A DNA stretch of 50,427 nt from Rectinema subterraneum (GTDB taxonomy: Bacteria; Spirochaetota; Spirochaetia; Treponematales; Rectinemataceae): assembly GCA_009768935.1 (NCBI GenBank), contig WESA01000015.1, positions 1 through 50,427 on the forward strand. Reading direction: 5' to 3'. Each line of letters begins with the position of its first letter. Within the stretch, counting starts at the first letter, position 1. The notes beneath the pieces were generated by a model. That model ran no database searches. It saw only the letters and a list, made by a program, of their open reading frames with translations, and was not told the DNA's origin. Position numbers and translations under genes: made by a program. Shown here in pieces: positions 25,657-33,930 of this stretch.

Positions 25657-26415
25657 ATGGAAACCAAATTGATCTTTGCTCAAGACACAGGGCTTAAGAA
25701 ACTTCGCCTCGCCCTGATTGAGCTTGAAGGGCTTCATTGGGAGCGCGCGGCGGAAGTGGCGCCAGAAGCACTTTTTGAGATAATTTTAGAGCAAGCTCGC
25801 GCATCGGGCACAGAGGCTCGGGTCTCTCAGCCACAAAGCCCGGCGCGCGATTCTCGCCTGACAGAAAGCCGCACACGTGCGGTTCGCGACATGCTCCGCA
25901 ACGGTTCGTACAAGCCAGCAGGCCGCGCCAAGCCGTCCAGTGAGTATCTGCTGGCGGCGGCGCTCGATGGCGATTTTCCGCGGGTGAATCCTTTCGTGGA
26001 CGCGGTGAACCTGGCAAGTCTCAAATACTTGTACCCTATGAGCATTTTCGATGCGGACAAGGCGGGGGGTGCGCTGGTGTGCCGGCTTGGCGCGGCCGGG
26101 GAGTCGTATGTGTTCAATTCTGGCGGGCAGATAATTGATCTTGAAGATCTGCTTTGCGTCTGCGCCAAGGCGCCTGCGGTCGAGTCAGGTATTTCTCGGA
26201 GAGCGGCCGCCCCGGAAGCTGGTGCGGGCGGCATACCCATCGTCAATCCGGTGCGCGATTCGATGGCCACCAAGCTCTTTGAATGTGCGCACAATGCAAT
26301 CGCCATCATCTATGCTCCCTCTGGGGCCGAAGGAGCCGATCTCGAACAGGCGGCAGCCGATATTGCCGCATGGTGCGGGCGCGCATGCGATCGTACCGCT
26401 ATCAGGCTTTTTTAA
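25657..26415 (+). CDS. B3/B4 tRNA-binding/editing-domain protein
   Basis: A 252-residue protein whose central part matches the B3/B4 domain of the phenylalanyl-tRNA synthetase beta chain: MLRNGSYKPAGRAKPSSEYL, then RVNPFVDAVNLASLKYLYPMSIFD (quoted in part). Stand-alone members have been proposed to edit mischarged tRNA or bind amino acids; none is well understood. The family pattern with a conserved Asn-Pro and Asp-Xaa-Asn is clear. The ATG at 25657 is chosen because TACAAT (25643-25648) ends 8 nt before it; no Shine-Dalgarno site is present. Residues about 178-195 are Ala/Gly-rich. The 3' end is partly duplicated just downstream. Confidence 0.78.
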   Translation: METKLIFAQDTGLKKLRLALIELEGLHWERAAEVAPEALFEIILEQARASGTEARVSQPQSPARDSRLTESRTRAVRDMLRNGSYKPAGRAKPSSEYLLAAALDGDFPRVNPFVDAVNLASLKYLYPMSIFDADKAGGALVCRLGAAGESYVFNSGGQIIDLEDLLCVCAKAPAVESGISRRAAAPEAGAGGIPIVNPVRDSMATKLFECAHNAIAIIYAPSGAEGADLEQAAADIAAWCGRACDRTAIRLF

Positions 26416-26486
26416 TACAGAAGCTAAAAAACCTGAAAGAAAGATAAATATGGCGCGCATGCGATCGCACTGCCATCAGGCTTGCT
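26379..26486 (+). repeat. 34-bp direct repeat at the 3' end of the B3/B4 gene
   Basis: The unit at 26379-26412, which includes the last codons and stop of the B3/B4 gene, recurs at 26453-26486 with about five differences. Both begin GCGCGCATGCGATCG. Between them TCAGG-C-TTTTTT (26402-26413) can pair with AAAAAA-CCTGA (26426-26436). Confidence 0.7.
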
Positions 26487-26489
26487 TCC

Positions 26490-26518
26490 TTGTCATAAAT
26501 GCAAATAATGCATAGTAT
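26490..26518 (+). promoter_or_regulatory. Predicted promoter of the Sua5 gene
   Basis: TTGTCA (26490-26495), a 17-bp spacer, and TAGTAT (26513-26518). The -10 ends 8 nt before the ATG at 26527 with no Shine-Dalgarno motif between, suggesting a leaderless message. Confidence 0.55.
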
Positions 26519-26526
26519 TGCCAGCC

Positions 26527-27567
26527 ATGGAGATTCTGAGTACCAGCGAGGCTGATCTCGCCAAAGCGGCCCGAGCGCTACGTGAAGGAAAGCTCGTCGC
26601 CATTCCCACCGAAACGGTCTATGGGCTTGGGGCGAATGCCTATGACGAGAGGGCGGTCGCCCGTGTCTTCGAAGCAAAGGCGCGGCCTACCTTTGATCCG
26701 CTTATCGTGCATATCGCCCGCATCGAAGATCTGAATGAGGTGGCTCGTGAGGTACCGCCTTCAGCGCGCGCTCTTGCAAATGCGCTCTGGCCGGGGCCGC
26801 TGACCATGATTCTGCCAAAGAAACCGGAAATTCCAGATATCGTGACCGCGGGCCTGCCGACGGTGGCTGTACGTTTTCCGAAACATGCAATTGCGCAAAG
26901 AATTATCGCGTTGGCAGGCGTTCCGGTAGCTGCGCCCAGCGCTAATCCCTTTGGATATATCTCTCCGACAACCGCGAAGCACGTCATAGCGATGCTGCGC
27001 GATAAGGTCGATTTTATTGTGGACGGCGGTCCCTGCGATGTCGGAGTTGAGTCCACGGTCATCGACATGACCGGGACTTCGCCGATCATCTTGAGGCCGG
27101 GTGGCATGGCGCTCGAATCCATCGAGGCAATTATCGGAAATGTATCAATTCAGGCACAGCCAGGCCGCTCGCCAGGAACCACGAATACGCTGGATACAGC
27201 AGGGGTTCCGGAGAAGGGGCTTCCAAGCCCGGGGCAGACTTTGAGCCACTATGCGCCGAGCACTCCGCTCTATCTATTCGATGCGGACAGCCTTCCGCGA
27301 AGTGCAAAGGAATCCGAAATACCGCACCCTTCTGTCGCGCTTGTATTTGATTCGATACGCGCCAAAGAGCTCGAGTCGTATCATATATTCGAGCAAGTGG
27401 TCGCTCTCGCGCCAAGCGGAGACATGCGCGAAGCGGCAGCGCGGCTGTTTTCCCTTCTCCATGAGTTCGATGCAAGAGGCTACGAGGCGATCTTTGCCGA
27501 ACGCGTTCCGGAGGCAGGCCTGGGACGAGCCATCAACGACAGGCTCTACAGGGCTTCAAAGAAATAG
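26527..27567 (+). CDS. L-threonylcarbamoyladenylate synthase (Sua5/YwlC type)
   Basis: Makes threonylcarbamoyl-AMP from Thr, bicarbonate and ATP, the first step of t6A formation at position 37 of ANN-decoding tRNAs. The 346-residue product has the YrdC domain (about 1-200: GKLVAIPTETVYGLGANA, PSANPFGYISPTTAKHV, RPGGM) plus the C-terminal Sua5 domain (about 235-345), so it is the long form. mtaB at 35970, which methylthiolates t6A, acts later in the same modification. The gene ends 5 bp from the convergent lytic transglycosylase. Confidence 0.93.
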   Translation: MEILSTSEADLAKAARALREGKLVAIPTETVYGLGANAYDERAVARVFEAKARPTFDPLIVHIARIEDLNEVAREVPPSARALANALWPGPLTMILPKKPEIPDIVTAGLPTVAVRFPKHAIAQRIIALAGVPVAAPSANPFGYISPTTAKHVIAMLRDKVDFIVDGGPCDVGVESTVIDMTGTSPIILRPGGMALESIEAIIGNVSIQAQPGRSPGTTNTLDTAGVPEKGLPSPGQTLSHYAPSTPLYLFDADSLPRSAKESEIPHPSVALVFDSIRAKELESYHIFEQVVALAPSGDMREAAARLFSLLHEFDARGYEAIFAERVPEAGLGRAINDRLYRASKK

Positions 27568-27572
27568 GCTGG

Positions 27573-30284
27573 TTATGGGGCGGGCGCGAGAGTGGGCTGT
27601 GATGTGTCGGGTGCGGGTGCAGCGGGCGCTGGAGCGGGCTCCGATAGCGATTGTGCGGTGGGCGCCGATGCCGGCGCGCTTGTGGCAGCATTTTGAGCGG
27701 GCTGCACACTGGCTGGCTGCGGAAGCGCCTTCCCTGCAAGCATGAAATCGAGCATATCCTTCGAGCTGATTCCGTAGTACATTTTCCCGTAATTCAAAGC
27801 CGCAGCGATAATGTTTTTCGTGTATTGTCGAGGCTCTGCCACGGGATACAGTTCAATCAGAATATCATCCTCGAGATTTCCCCAATCCCGTGCCCATTGG
27901 GCCATGCGCGAAGGCCCGGCATTGTACGCGGCGATGGCCCTGGCCGGCCTGCCGTCGAATCGCTGCAGCATGTAGCCATAATAGGTAAGACCGATAGTCA
28001 GATTATCCTTCGGGTCGAATAACGCATACTGGCTCATTTTCAAGCCGCGCGCAGTTTCGGCTGCGGTACCGGGCAAAAGCTGGCTCAACCCCATCGCCCC
28101 GGAACGCGAAACAGCTCGCTGATTGAACATGCTTTCGGATCGCACAATAGCATATGCGAGAGGTTCGGCGATGTTTCGTGGCGCGGTGAGTTCCGAAAAA
28201 TGCTCAGGCCATGCCCGTGGGTAGAGCAGGGCATAGGCGAGTTCGGGTTTGGCAGCTGGTTTGCGGGTAAGCGCTTCGCTGCCGATCCGGAGGGCGGGAT
28301 AATATTGTTCATGCTCGGTGAATTTTGCCGCAAGCCATAAAAGCGAATCGGTGCTGAACGGCGAGAGCACTGCAACCTGCTTCGCCGCAAGCGCTTCCAG
28401 GCCATAGTCGAGCGACTGTGTAATGAAATCGAGCACTTCCTTGAGCTTTTCGTCGCTGACTGGCGGTGTATCAGACTGTGGTAGCTGGCTTGTAATTGCT
28501 GAAACAATATCGAAATTCTTGTCGAGGACTGGCGTATCCGCAAGGATGGGCGGCTCTTTGCCCAGCCGCCATGCAGCGAGCGTACGGTAATGTTCCTCAA
28601 TGCCGTTTTCGCGCAGGAGCGACTGGAAGAAGAGAGGAGAGGTATTTAGCGCCAAGGGCGCCGAGGGCGCCGAGGGAATCTGAGAATTCGAACCTGAATC
28701 CGGCGGATTTTGGGAAACAGCGTTTGTCGCCGCATTCGGACTACTTTGGTTTTGGTTTGTTGGCGCGAGCCATTTCCAGAAATCGCTTTCTGTTGACAAA
28801 TCAGCGGAGGCGCGCCCCGTTTCGATCAGCCTTCCGGAGAGATACAGCAATGGTCCTTTCATGGACGCGGTCAGTTTCTGGCTCATGAGCACGCAGAGCC
28901 TGACGACATCGTTCCACGCTCCTTCTCTCAAAAGACGGCGCATGTAATTCGCGACGATATCTTCGAAATAGGAAGGGCTCTTCCATAAGGCAGCGGCTTG
29001 CGAGAGGGCGGAGAGCTCCAGGGATCGCTTTGCCTGAATCCCGTTCGCATCATCCTGTCCAAGGTCGCCAAGCGTGGAGTCTGTGGCTGCAATGGCATTC
29101 ATGGTGATATCGAGCCAGTACCAGAGCGCCGAATCCGAGTCTTCGCTGGAAAACGCAAAGGGAACAAGGTCGATGAACACGCTTGCAGCGGTCTGGTTTT
29201 CGCCCAGACCCTGGTACATGCGGGCGAGATAGAAGGCCATAACCCATGAAAGCTCGGTAGAGACGTGTGCGCGGTCGATAATGGGCGCGCTATTCATGAA
29301 AGGCGTGCGCTCAGGGACGGGCGCGGAAAGCGGCGCTTCGAGCGAGCTTTGCGATGGTGCCGGCGATGGCGCGGGCAATGCAAAACCGAGCGCTGCCAGG
29401 AAAAAATCGATACCTTCCCGATAAAGGCCTGCGCCATAAAAACTCTTGCCCAGCTCCGAAATCCATGCCCGCGGAGTGTCTGACCCCGAGAATGTCGGCA
29501 GAATCGGGCGCGCATAGGCAATCGCATCGGCATAGTTCTTTTCTGTGGCTGCTGCGCGGAACAGCGCGAGCGCTGCTTGATTTTGCGGGACATTCGGCAC
29601 GGCGGCATAGAGCCTGTAGATTTTTGCGATATAGGAATCGGGTGTTCGTGTTTTGATGAATGGCGGGCCATTTGCAGCCCAGGAATAGTCCTGCATACCA
29701 AAGCGAGCGTTGTATTCCATCCAGGAAAGCTCGGTACTTCGGCTTTTTGCTGTGCTCGGCATTGCCTTGGAGAGCTCGGAAACCAGAGCGAAGGCATCCG
29801 GAAAAGAGCCTTGGGCCATCAACGTATCATAGAGATTGCGGTACATGGTCCAATCCGGCCCGAAGGACTGAAGCCATTCGCGTGCTGTCGAAGCGGCTTC
29901 TGCAAGCCTTCCCTGAGTCGACAAAAGCAAAAAGAGCGAGCGACCCGCTTCCAACGCCGCCGGCCCTTTCGCGAAGCGGAAGGCAAGCGTGTACATGAAT
30001 TCGGCAAGGCGCGCCTGTTCTGGCGCAAGCCCGGCGTCTCCGGCTTGCATGCGCATCTGTTCGGCTGCAAAGAAAAATCCCGAAGGGTCGGCAGGCTCGG
30101 TCAGAATGGGGAGCATTTGGGGCGGAAGCTGGGAAGGCGCTTCTGGCGTTTCAGACGCTTGTGGCACTTGCAGAACGGAGGAACCTGGAGATGAACCGGG
30201 CGAGGATTCGGGATCGAGCGCTGCCAATGGGAAGGGCGCGACACACACTACAAATGCGAGCAGCATTGCAGAAAAGCATTTCAT
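27573..30284 (-). CDS. Lytic transglycosylase with SLT domain and long helical N-terminal region
   Basis: A 903-residue secreted protein. Signal peptide 1-22 (MKCFSAMLLAFVVCVAPFPL). About 650 residues of alpha-helical repeats follow, as in Slt70-type enzymes. The SLT catalytic domain is near 695-830: the catalytic Glu in IVRSESMFNQRAVS, SGAMGLSQLLPGTA, IAAYNAGPSRMAQW and EPRQYTKNI. The enzyme cleaves murein glycan strands with formation of 1,6-anhydro ends. Two disordered stretches stand out: Ser/Asn/Pro/Gln-rich near 515-550 and an Ala/Pro-rich tail of about 45 residues. GAGG upstream lies within the end of the methyltransferase gene, 7 bp away, so the three minus-strand genes are an operon. 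Confidence 0.9.
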   Translation of the reverse strand: MKCFSAMLLAFVVCVAPFPLAALDPESSPGSSPGSSVLQVPQASETPEAPSQLPPQMLPILTEPADPSGFFFAAEQMRMQAGDAGLAPEQARLAEFMYTLAFRFAKGPAALEAGRSLFLLLSTQGRLAEAASTAREWLQSFGPDWTMYRNLYDTLMAQGSFPDAFALVSELSKAMPSTAKSRSTELSWMEYNARFGMQDYSWAANGPPFIKTRTPDSYIAKIYRLYAAVPNVPQNQAALALFRAAATEKNYADAIAYARPILPTFSGSDTPRAWISELGKSFYGAGLYREGIDFFLAALGFALPAPSPAPSQSSLEAPLSAPVPERTPFMNSAPIIDRAHVSTELSWVMAFYLARMYQGLGENQTAASVFIDLVPFAFSSEDSDSALWYWLDITMNAIAATDSTLGDLGQDDANGIQAKRSLELSALSQAAALWKSPSYFEDIVANYMRRLLREGAWNDVVRLCVLMSQKLTASMKGPLLYLSGRLIETGRASADLSTESDFWKWLAPTNQNQSSPNAATNAVSQNPPDSGSNSQIPSAPSAPLALNTSPLFFQSLLRENGIEEHYRTLAAWRLGKEPPILADTPVLDKNFDIVSAITSQLPQSDTPPVSDEKLKEVLDFITQSLDYGLEALAAKQVAVLSPFSTDSLLWLAAKFTEHEQYYPALRIGSEALTRKPAAKPELAYALLYPRAWPEHFSELTAPRNIAEPLAYAIVRSESMFNQRAVSRSGAMGLSQLLPGTAAETARGLKMSQYALFDPKDNLTIGLTYYGYMLQRFDGRPARAIAAYNAGPSRMAQWARDWGNLEDDILIELYPVAEPRQYTKNIIAAALNYGKMYYGISSKDMLDFMLAGKALPQPASVQPAQNAATSAPASAPTAQSLSEPAPAPAAPAPDTSQPTLAPAP

Positions 30285-30291
30285 CCGCGCG

Positions 30292-31065
30292 TTACCTCAG
30301 TTTTGCCACAGCGACAAGCATTGTCGCATGCTGGTCATATGCCCTGCCATCGAGATCGCCATAGATTTCGATATGCGTGAACCCTGCTTTGCGAAGCAGC
30401 GCCCGAAGTTCTGTCCCCGAGTAGAGCCGAATCGCGAACGATCGCTCGAACACAAGCGCTCCCTTTTGGGCTTTCCAGAAGTTGCCCAGCTTTTCCCATT
30501 CTCCGATGATCGAGTAGCGGGCACTTGCCTCCCAGCCATCGCGAGCGATTTTTTCTTCCTCGACAAAATCGCGCGCCGCGGTTTCTTTTCCTATTGTTTC
30601 AAGGACGAGCGCCCCGCCAGGCGCTAAATTCTCCCGGCAGCGCTTCAAAAGCCCAAAATCCTCGCGCGCATCCGAAAAATACCCGAAACTTGCACCGAGA
30701 TTGACGCAGAGCGCAAATTCGCCAGGCCTCACAAACTGGCGCGCGTCCGCCTGCGCGAACTCTATCGCGAGCTTCTCAGCCTCGGCGCTCTCGCGCGCAG
30801 CCTCGAGATAGCTCGCGGTGATATCCACTCCTGTCACCTGGAAACCGCGGCGCGCAAACGCAAGGCTGTGCCTCCCAACTCCGCAGCACAGATCGAGCAC
30901 TTTCGCCGGGGGCTGTATGCCCGTCAGCGCGAGAATATGCTCGACCTCCGGATCCGCGAGCGCCCAGCGCGTCTCATCGAACATAAAGGGAGCGAAGGCA
31001 TCCCAGAAACCTTCATCCTCGAACCATTCATGTTTTTTAACTGGTTTCTTCACTGATCTTTTCAC
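30292..31065 (-). CDS. Class I SAM-dependent methyltransferase
   Basis: A 257-residue cytoplasmic protein with the Rossmann-like methyltransferase fold: motif I VLDLCCGVGRHSLAFA, motif II GVDITASYL, ADARQFVR as motif III and LCVNLGASFGYF as motif IV. The substrate is unknown. Translation begins at a GTG that overlaps the stop of the upstream gene by 4 bp (GTGA at 31065-31062), so the two are coupled. The lytic transglycosylase gene begins 7 bp downstream. Confidence 0.85.
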   Translation of the reverse strand: MKRSVKKPVKKHEWFEDEGFWDAFAPFMFDETRWALADPEVEHILALTGIQPPAKVLDLCCGVGRHSLAFARRGFQVTGVDITASYLEAARESAEAEKLAIEFAQADARQFVRPGEFALCVNLGASFGYFSDAREDFGLLKRCRENLAPGGALVLETIGKETAARDFVEEEKIARDGWEASARYSIIGEWEKLGNFWKAQKGALVFERSFAIRLYSGTELRALLRKAGFTHIEIYGDLDGRAYDQHATMLVAVAKLR

Positions 31066-31421
31066 AAGGCGCCATAATCCATAATGAGCGACATCGCATA
31101 GGTGACATTGTCCATATCGAGCTCATCAGCGCAATCTGAAATCACATCCCTCAATTCTCTCCATTCGGCGAGTGTGAGCGGTGTTCCGTCATATTCTTTG
31201 AGCAGCACGCCTGCAAATGTGGCAATTGCGAGCGGCATGCGCGCTGGATCGGTTTTTAGTTTTTCCACTGCAAGGCCTGTAAGCGCTTCGCGGGTGGAGC
31301 GGGGGAGCATAGGGAGCCACTTGTCTATTGCAAGCGAAAGGTCCTTTTCGGTCCACGCGCGTCCAGCGAGAGCGCTGAGGCTGTCGAGAAGGCTGTTGAT
31401 GGCTCTTACTTCCGGTTTCAT
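31062..31421 (-). CDS. Conserved-looking hypothetical protein, first gene of the transglycosylase operon
   Basis: A 119-residue, mostly helical soluble protein without signal peptide or Cys-rich motif (MKPEVRAINSLLDSLSALAG at the start). I do not recognise the family. AAGGAG lies 10 nt before the ATG at 31421, and the 4-bp overlap with the methyltransferase supports that it is a real gene. Confidence 0.7.
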   Translation of the reverse strand: MKPEVRAINSLLDSLSALAGRAWTEKDLSLAIDKWLPMLPRSTREALTGLAVEKLKTDPARMPLAIATFAGVLLKEYDGTPLTLAEWRELRDVISDCADELDMDNVTYAMSLIMDYGAL

Positions 31422-31509
31422 GGCAATAGTCTCCTTCTCGTTATAGTTTTCCTAGTCATATTATCGACAGAGGAAAGCGCGTCCTTGAAAAAAGAATGAG
31501 ATGCATGAC

Positions 31510-32178
31510 TCACGCAAGCACAATCAAAAGAATTATTCCGTCGTAGAGCGCATGACCGAGCGCGAGCGAATGAAGCCCGAATCCTTTGAATCGCAGGCTT
31601 GTATAGAAAGCAGCGAGGACTGCGGCAAAGCCGATGCCGAAGATTCCCTGAGCATGATGCGAGAGCGCGAATATCAGAATCGACACGACAGCAGCTGCAT
31701 TGACCGGGGCACCTGCCTCCATAAGTCCATCGATCATGAAAAATCGGAAGAACAGCTCCTCTGCATACCCCACCGAAAGGCTCGACAACAGGATCAACGG
31801 AAATAAAACCAATAGCGGAAGGCGGTTATGCGCAATAAAGAGTGGATTTGCTATGCCGCTCAGCCAGGAAACCAGCACACCGACTCCCGCGCAGCCCAGG
31901 CTGATGAACATTACCACCAAGGCCTGGCGCGCGTCATGCCGGGAAGGAGCTTGAACCAGCGCTTCTTTCCATTTGCTTTTTGCAAACAGGGTCAGCTGGC
32001 TGGCGATATACAAAACAAAAGCGATGCGAATGACATTCTTGAGCAAAACGCTGATAAACCATAGAGCCGAGAATGCGGGTGGTTCAGGAATGGCAAGCAG
32101 AATGTCAGCCCACGCGGTGATATAGGCGAGCAGCATGATGATGTATCCGGAAAAGCGTTTCAGGGAAAGGTCTGCCAT
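31510..32178 (-). CDS. CPBP-family (CAAX protease-like) intramembrane metalloprotease
   Basis: A 222-residue protein with about seven hydrophobic helices. It carries the three Abi/CPBP motifs in order: EELFFRFF (EExxxR), FALSHHAQG (FxxxH) and HALYDG (HxxxD). These place a metal-dependent active site within the membrane. Bacterial members have varied roles, from processing small peptides to bacteriocin immunity. It is divergent from comEC with a gap of 78 bp, and no peptide gene is next to it. Confidence 0.85.
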   Translation of the reverse strand: MADLSLKRFSGYIIMLLAYITAWADILLAIPEPPAFSALWFISVLLKNVIRIAFVLYIASQLTLFAKSKWKEALVQAPSRHDARQALVVMFISLGCAGVGVLVSWLSGIANPLFIAHNRLPLLVLFPLILLSSLSVGYAEELFFRFFMIDGLMEAGAPVNAAAVVSILIFALSHHAQGIFGIGFAAVLAAFYTSLRFKGFGLHSLALGHALYDGIILLIVLA

Positions 32179-32256
32179 TTCAATAGCACATTACTACGAA
32201 TTGCTGTTTGTGTCATTCAATTTTGAAGCGGGGAAGCAGTATTTCGCGTCTTTTTT

Positions 32257-33930
32257 ATGAGGATGAGGCAGGTGCATTCGCGAAAGGCTGAGCGTGCAGC
32301 GCGAGGTTGGTGGCGCCGCTTCGCATTGTCCATAAAAAGATGCTGGCGGTTTGTCGGAATGCGGGTGGAACCTGCCTGTATAGCTGCGATCGGATTGTGG
32401 CTGGGATTTTTGGTGGGTGGCAGTGGGCTCCTGGATTTGGTCTTGGCGTGGGTGGGGGCGGCTTTTGCAATTGCCATGGAATGTTGGCCGAGGAAAACGA
32501 GGGGAATGCCGCGGACTCTGATGATTGCGGGGGCACTCTGTTTCGGTCTGGCGATGAGCGCAGGCGTGCTTCGCTATCAGGCGCAGCAGGGAAGCATGGC
32601 GCAGCAAATAAGTACTATGCAGCAAAAAAGCACGGCGCAGGCTGCATTGCTTGAGGGCGGGCTGCATCTCGAGGCGATTGAAGGAGTCCTTGTTGGAGAC
32701 ACGCAGGTCACTTCCAAGGAAAATCGGCGGTTCGATGTAAGCGTGCAAGCAGCAGAGTTTGGCGCGCCAGGAATCAAGGTGCGATGCGAATGGAAGCGAG
32801 CAGTGTTCTTGAAGCGGCCAGCATTCTCCTTGGCCCTGATTACCGGCGCAGGAGAGCGCATGCTCGCAGGGACCACAATTCGTGCTGAAAGGCTGAAAGG
32901 CGGAGATTTTGTATGGGTGGATGAACGCGATTTGAAAGTGAGCGGGACTCTCCCGCTTCTTGCCAGACTTAGGGCTGCGATTGCCGCTCGCTTTGCGTCG
33001 GCGCTCTTTGCAGTTGCAGGCAGGGCTGGGCCGCTCACGCAAGCGTTGTTGCTTGGAGTGAAAGACGAGCTGGATACGGAATTCAAAGGCCTCTTTCAGT
33101 CGGCGGGGTGTGCGCACATGCTCGCGCTTTCCGGGCAGCATTTGTCGATTATATGTACACTTGCGGCGCTCGCGGCGAAACGGGTACTCCATAGGGAAAA
33201 GCTGGCTCGACGAGCGTCGTTCGTGTTCGCGTGGCTTTTTGTGTGGCTTGCAGGGCCCGGGCCTTCGCTGCTCAGGGCGGTATTCATGCTGACTGCTGCT
33301 GAAGTCGGAAGAATGCTGGACAGGCCACAATCTAGTTTTGCTCTTCTTTCGCTCGCCTCGCTTATGCTTGCGCTTTTCGATCCTTCTTCGATTACGTCGC
33401 TTTCGAGCATATATTCTTTTGCCGCGATGGCAGGGCTCGTGCTGTTTGCTGGCCGCTTCGACTACGCGCTGAGGCCATATATGCCTGCCCGGATTTCGCA
33501 AGCGTTCGCCGCATCCTGTGCTGCGGTATGCGGGACGGCGCCAGTTTCGATTCTTGTATTTGGAACGTTTGTTCCGGCTGGCATACTCGCCGCAACCATT
33601 GCCGCGCCGGTCATGCTGGTTTTCATGTGGCTGGGTCTGGGAGCGGGGCTTATAGGAGTCTTTCTGCCGATAGTCGCGAGCGTGTCGGCACCGCTTCTTG
33701 GAACTTTGCAGGACGTTCTGCTCGCAATTCTTTCTTTTGGGGCGTGGCTTCCTGCTCTGCAGACAGGGACTGGAATGGTGGATCGCGCCTTGTTCTGCGC
33801 TGGAATTGTCTCGATTTGGGTGCTGATATATGCTGTACCCATGCTCCAATGGAAAAAATCGCGCGCTCAGATGCAGCGGATGCGCTTGATATTGCCGAGT
33901 ATTTCTCCCTGGGGTGGGCTTTCGTTATGA
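32257..33930 (+). CDS. comEC: ComEC/Rec2-type DNA uptake channel protein, short form
   Basis: A 557-residue membrane protein. An N-terminal hydrophobic region and an OB-fold-like part (about 45-220) are followed by the Competence domain, with LLGVKDELDTEFKGLFQSAG, then CAHMLALSGQHLSII, the hallmark segment of ComEC. The metallo-beta-lactamase domain usually found at the C-terminus (full length about 750) is missing; the gene ends right after the membrane domain. Short forms of this kind occur in other bacteria. Its stop overlaps the rsmA start (ATGA at 33927-33930). No other competence gene is in the window. Confidence 0.85.
   Translation: MRMRQVHSRKAERAARGWWRRFALSIKRCWRFVGMRVEPACIAAIGLWLGFLVGGSGLLDLVLAWVGAAFAIAMECWPRKTRGMPRTLMIAGALCFGLAMSAGVLRYQAQQGSMAQQISTMQQKSTAQAALLEGGLHLEAIEGVLVGDTQVTSKENRRFDVSVQAAEFGAPGIKVRCEWKRAVFLKRPAFSLALITGAGERMLAGTTIRAERLKGGDFVWVDERDLKVSGTLPLLARLRAAIAARFASALFAVAGRAGPLTQALLLGVKDELDTEFKGLFQSAGCAHMLALSGQHLSIICTLAALAAKRVLHREKLARRASFVFAWLFVWLAGPGPSLLRAVFMLTAAEVGRMLDRPQSSFALLSLASLMLALFDPSSITSLSSIYSFAAMAGLVLFAGRFDYALRPYMPARISQAFAASCAAVCGTAPVSILVFGTFVPAGILAATIAAPVMLVFMWLGLGAGLIGVFLPIVASVSAPLLGTLQDVLLAILSFGAWLPALQTGTGMVDRALFCAGIVSIWVLIYAVPMLQWKKSRAQMQRMRLILPSISPWGGLSL

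Noticed and set aside
32194..33849. A 551-codon open frame on the minus strand opposite comEC
   Set aside because: It is rich in Arg, His, Lys and Pro without hydrophobic core or motif, and mirrors comEC codon by codon. comEC has clear family motifs and is coupled to rsmA.
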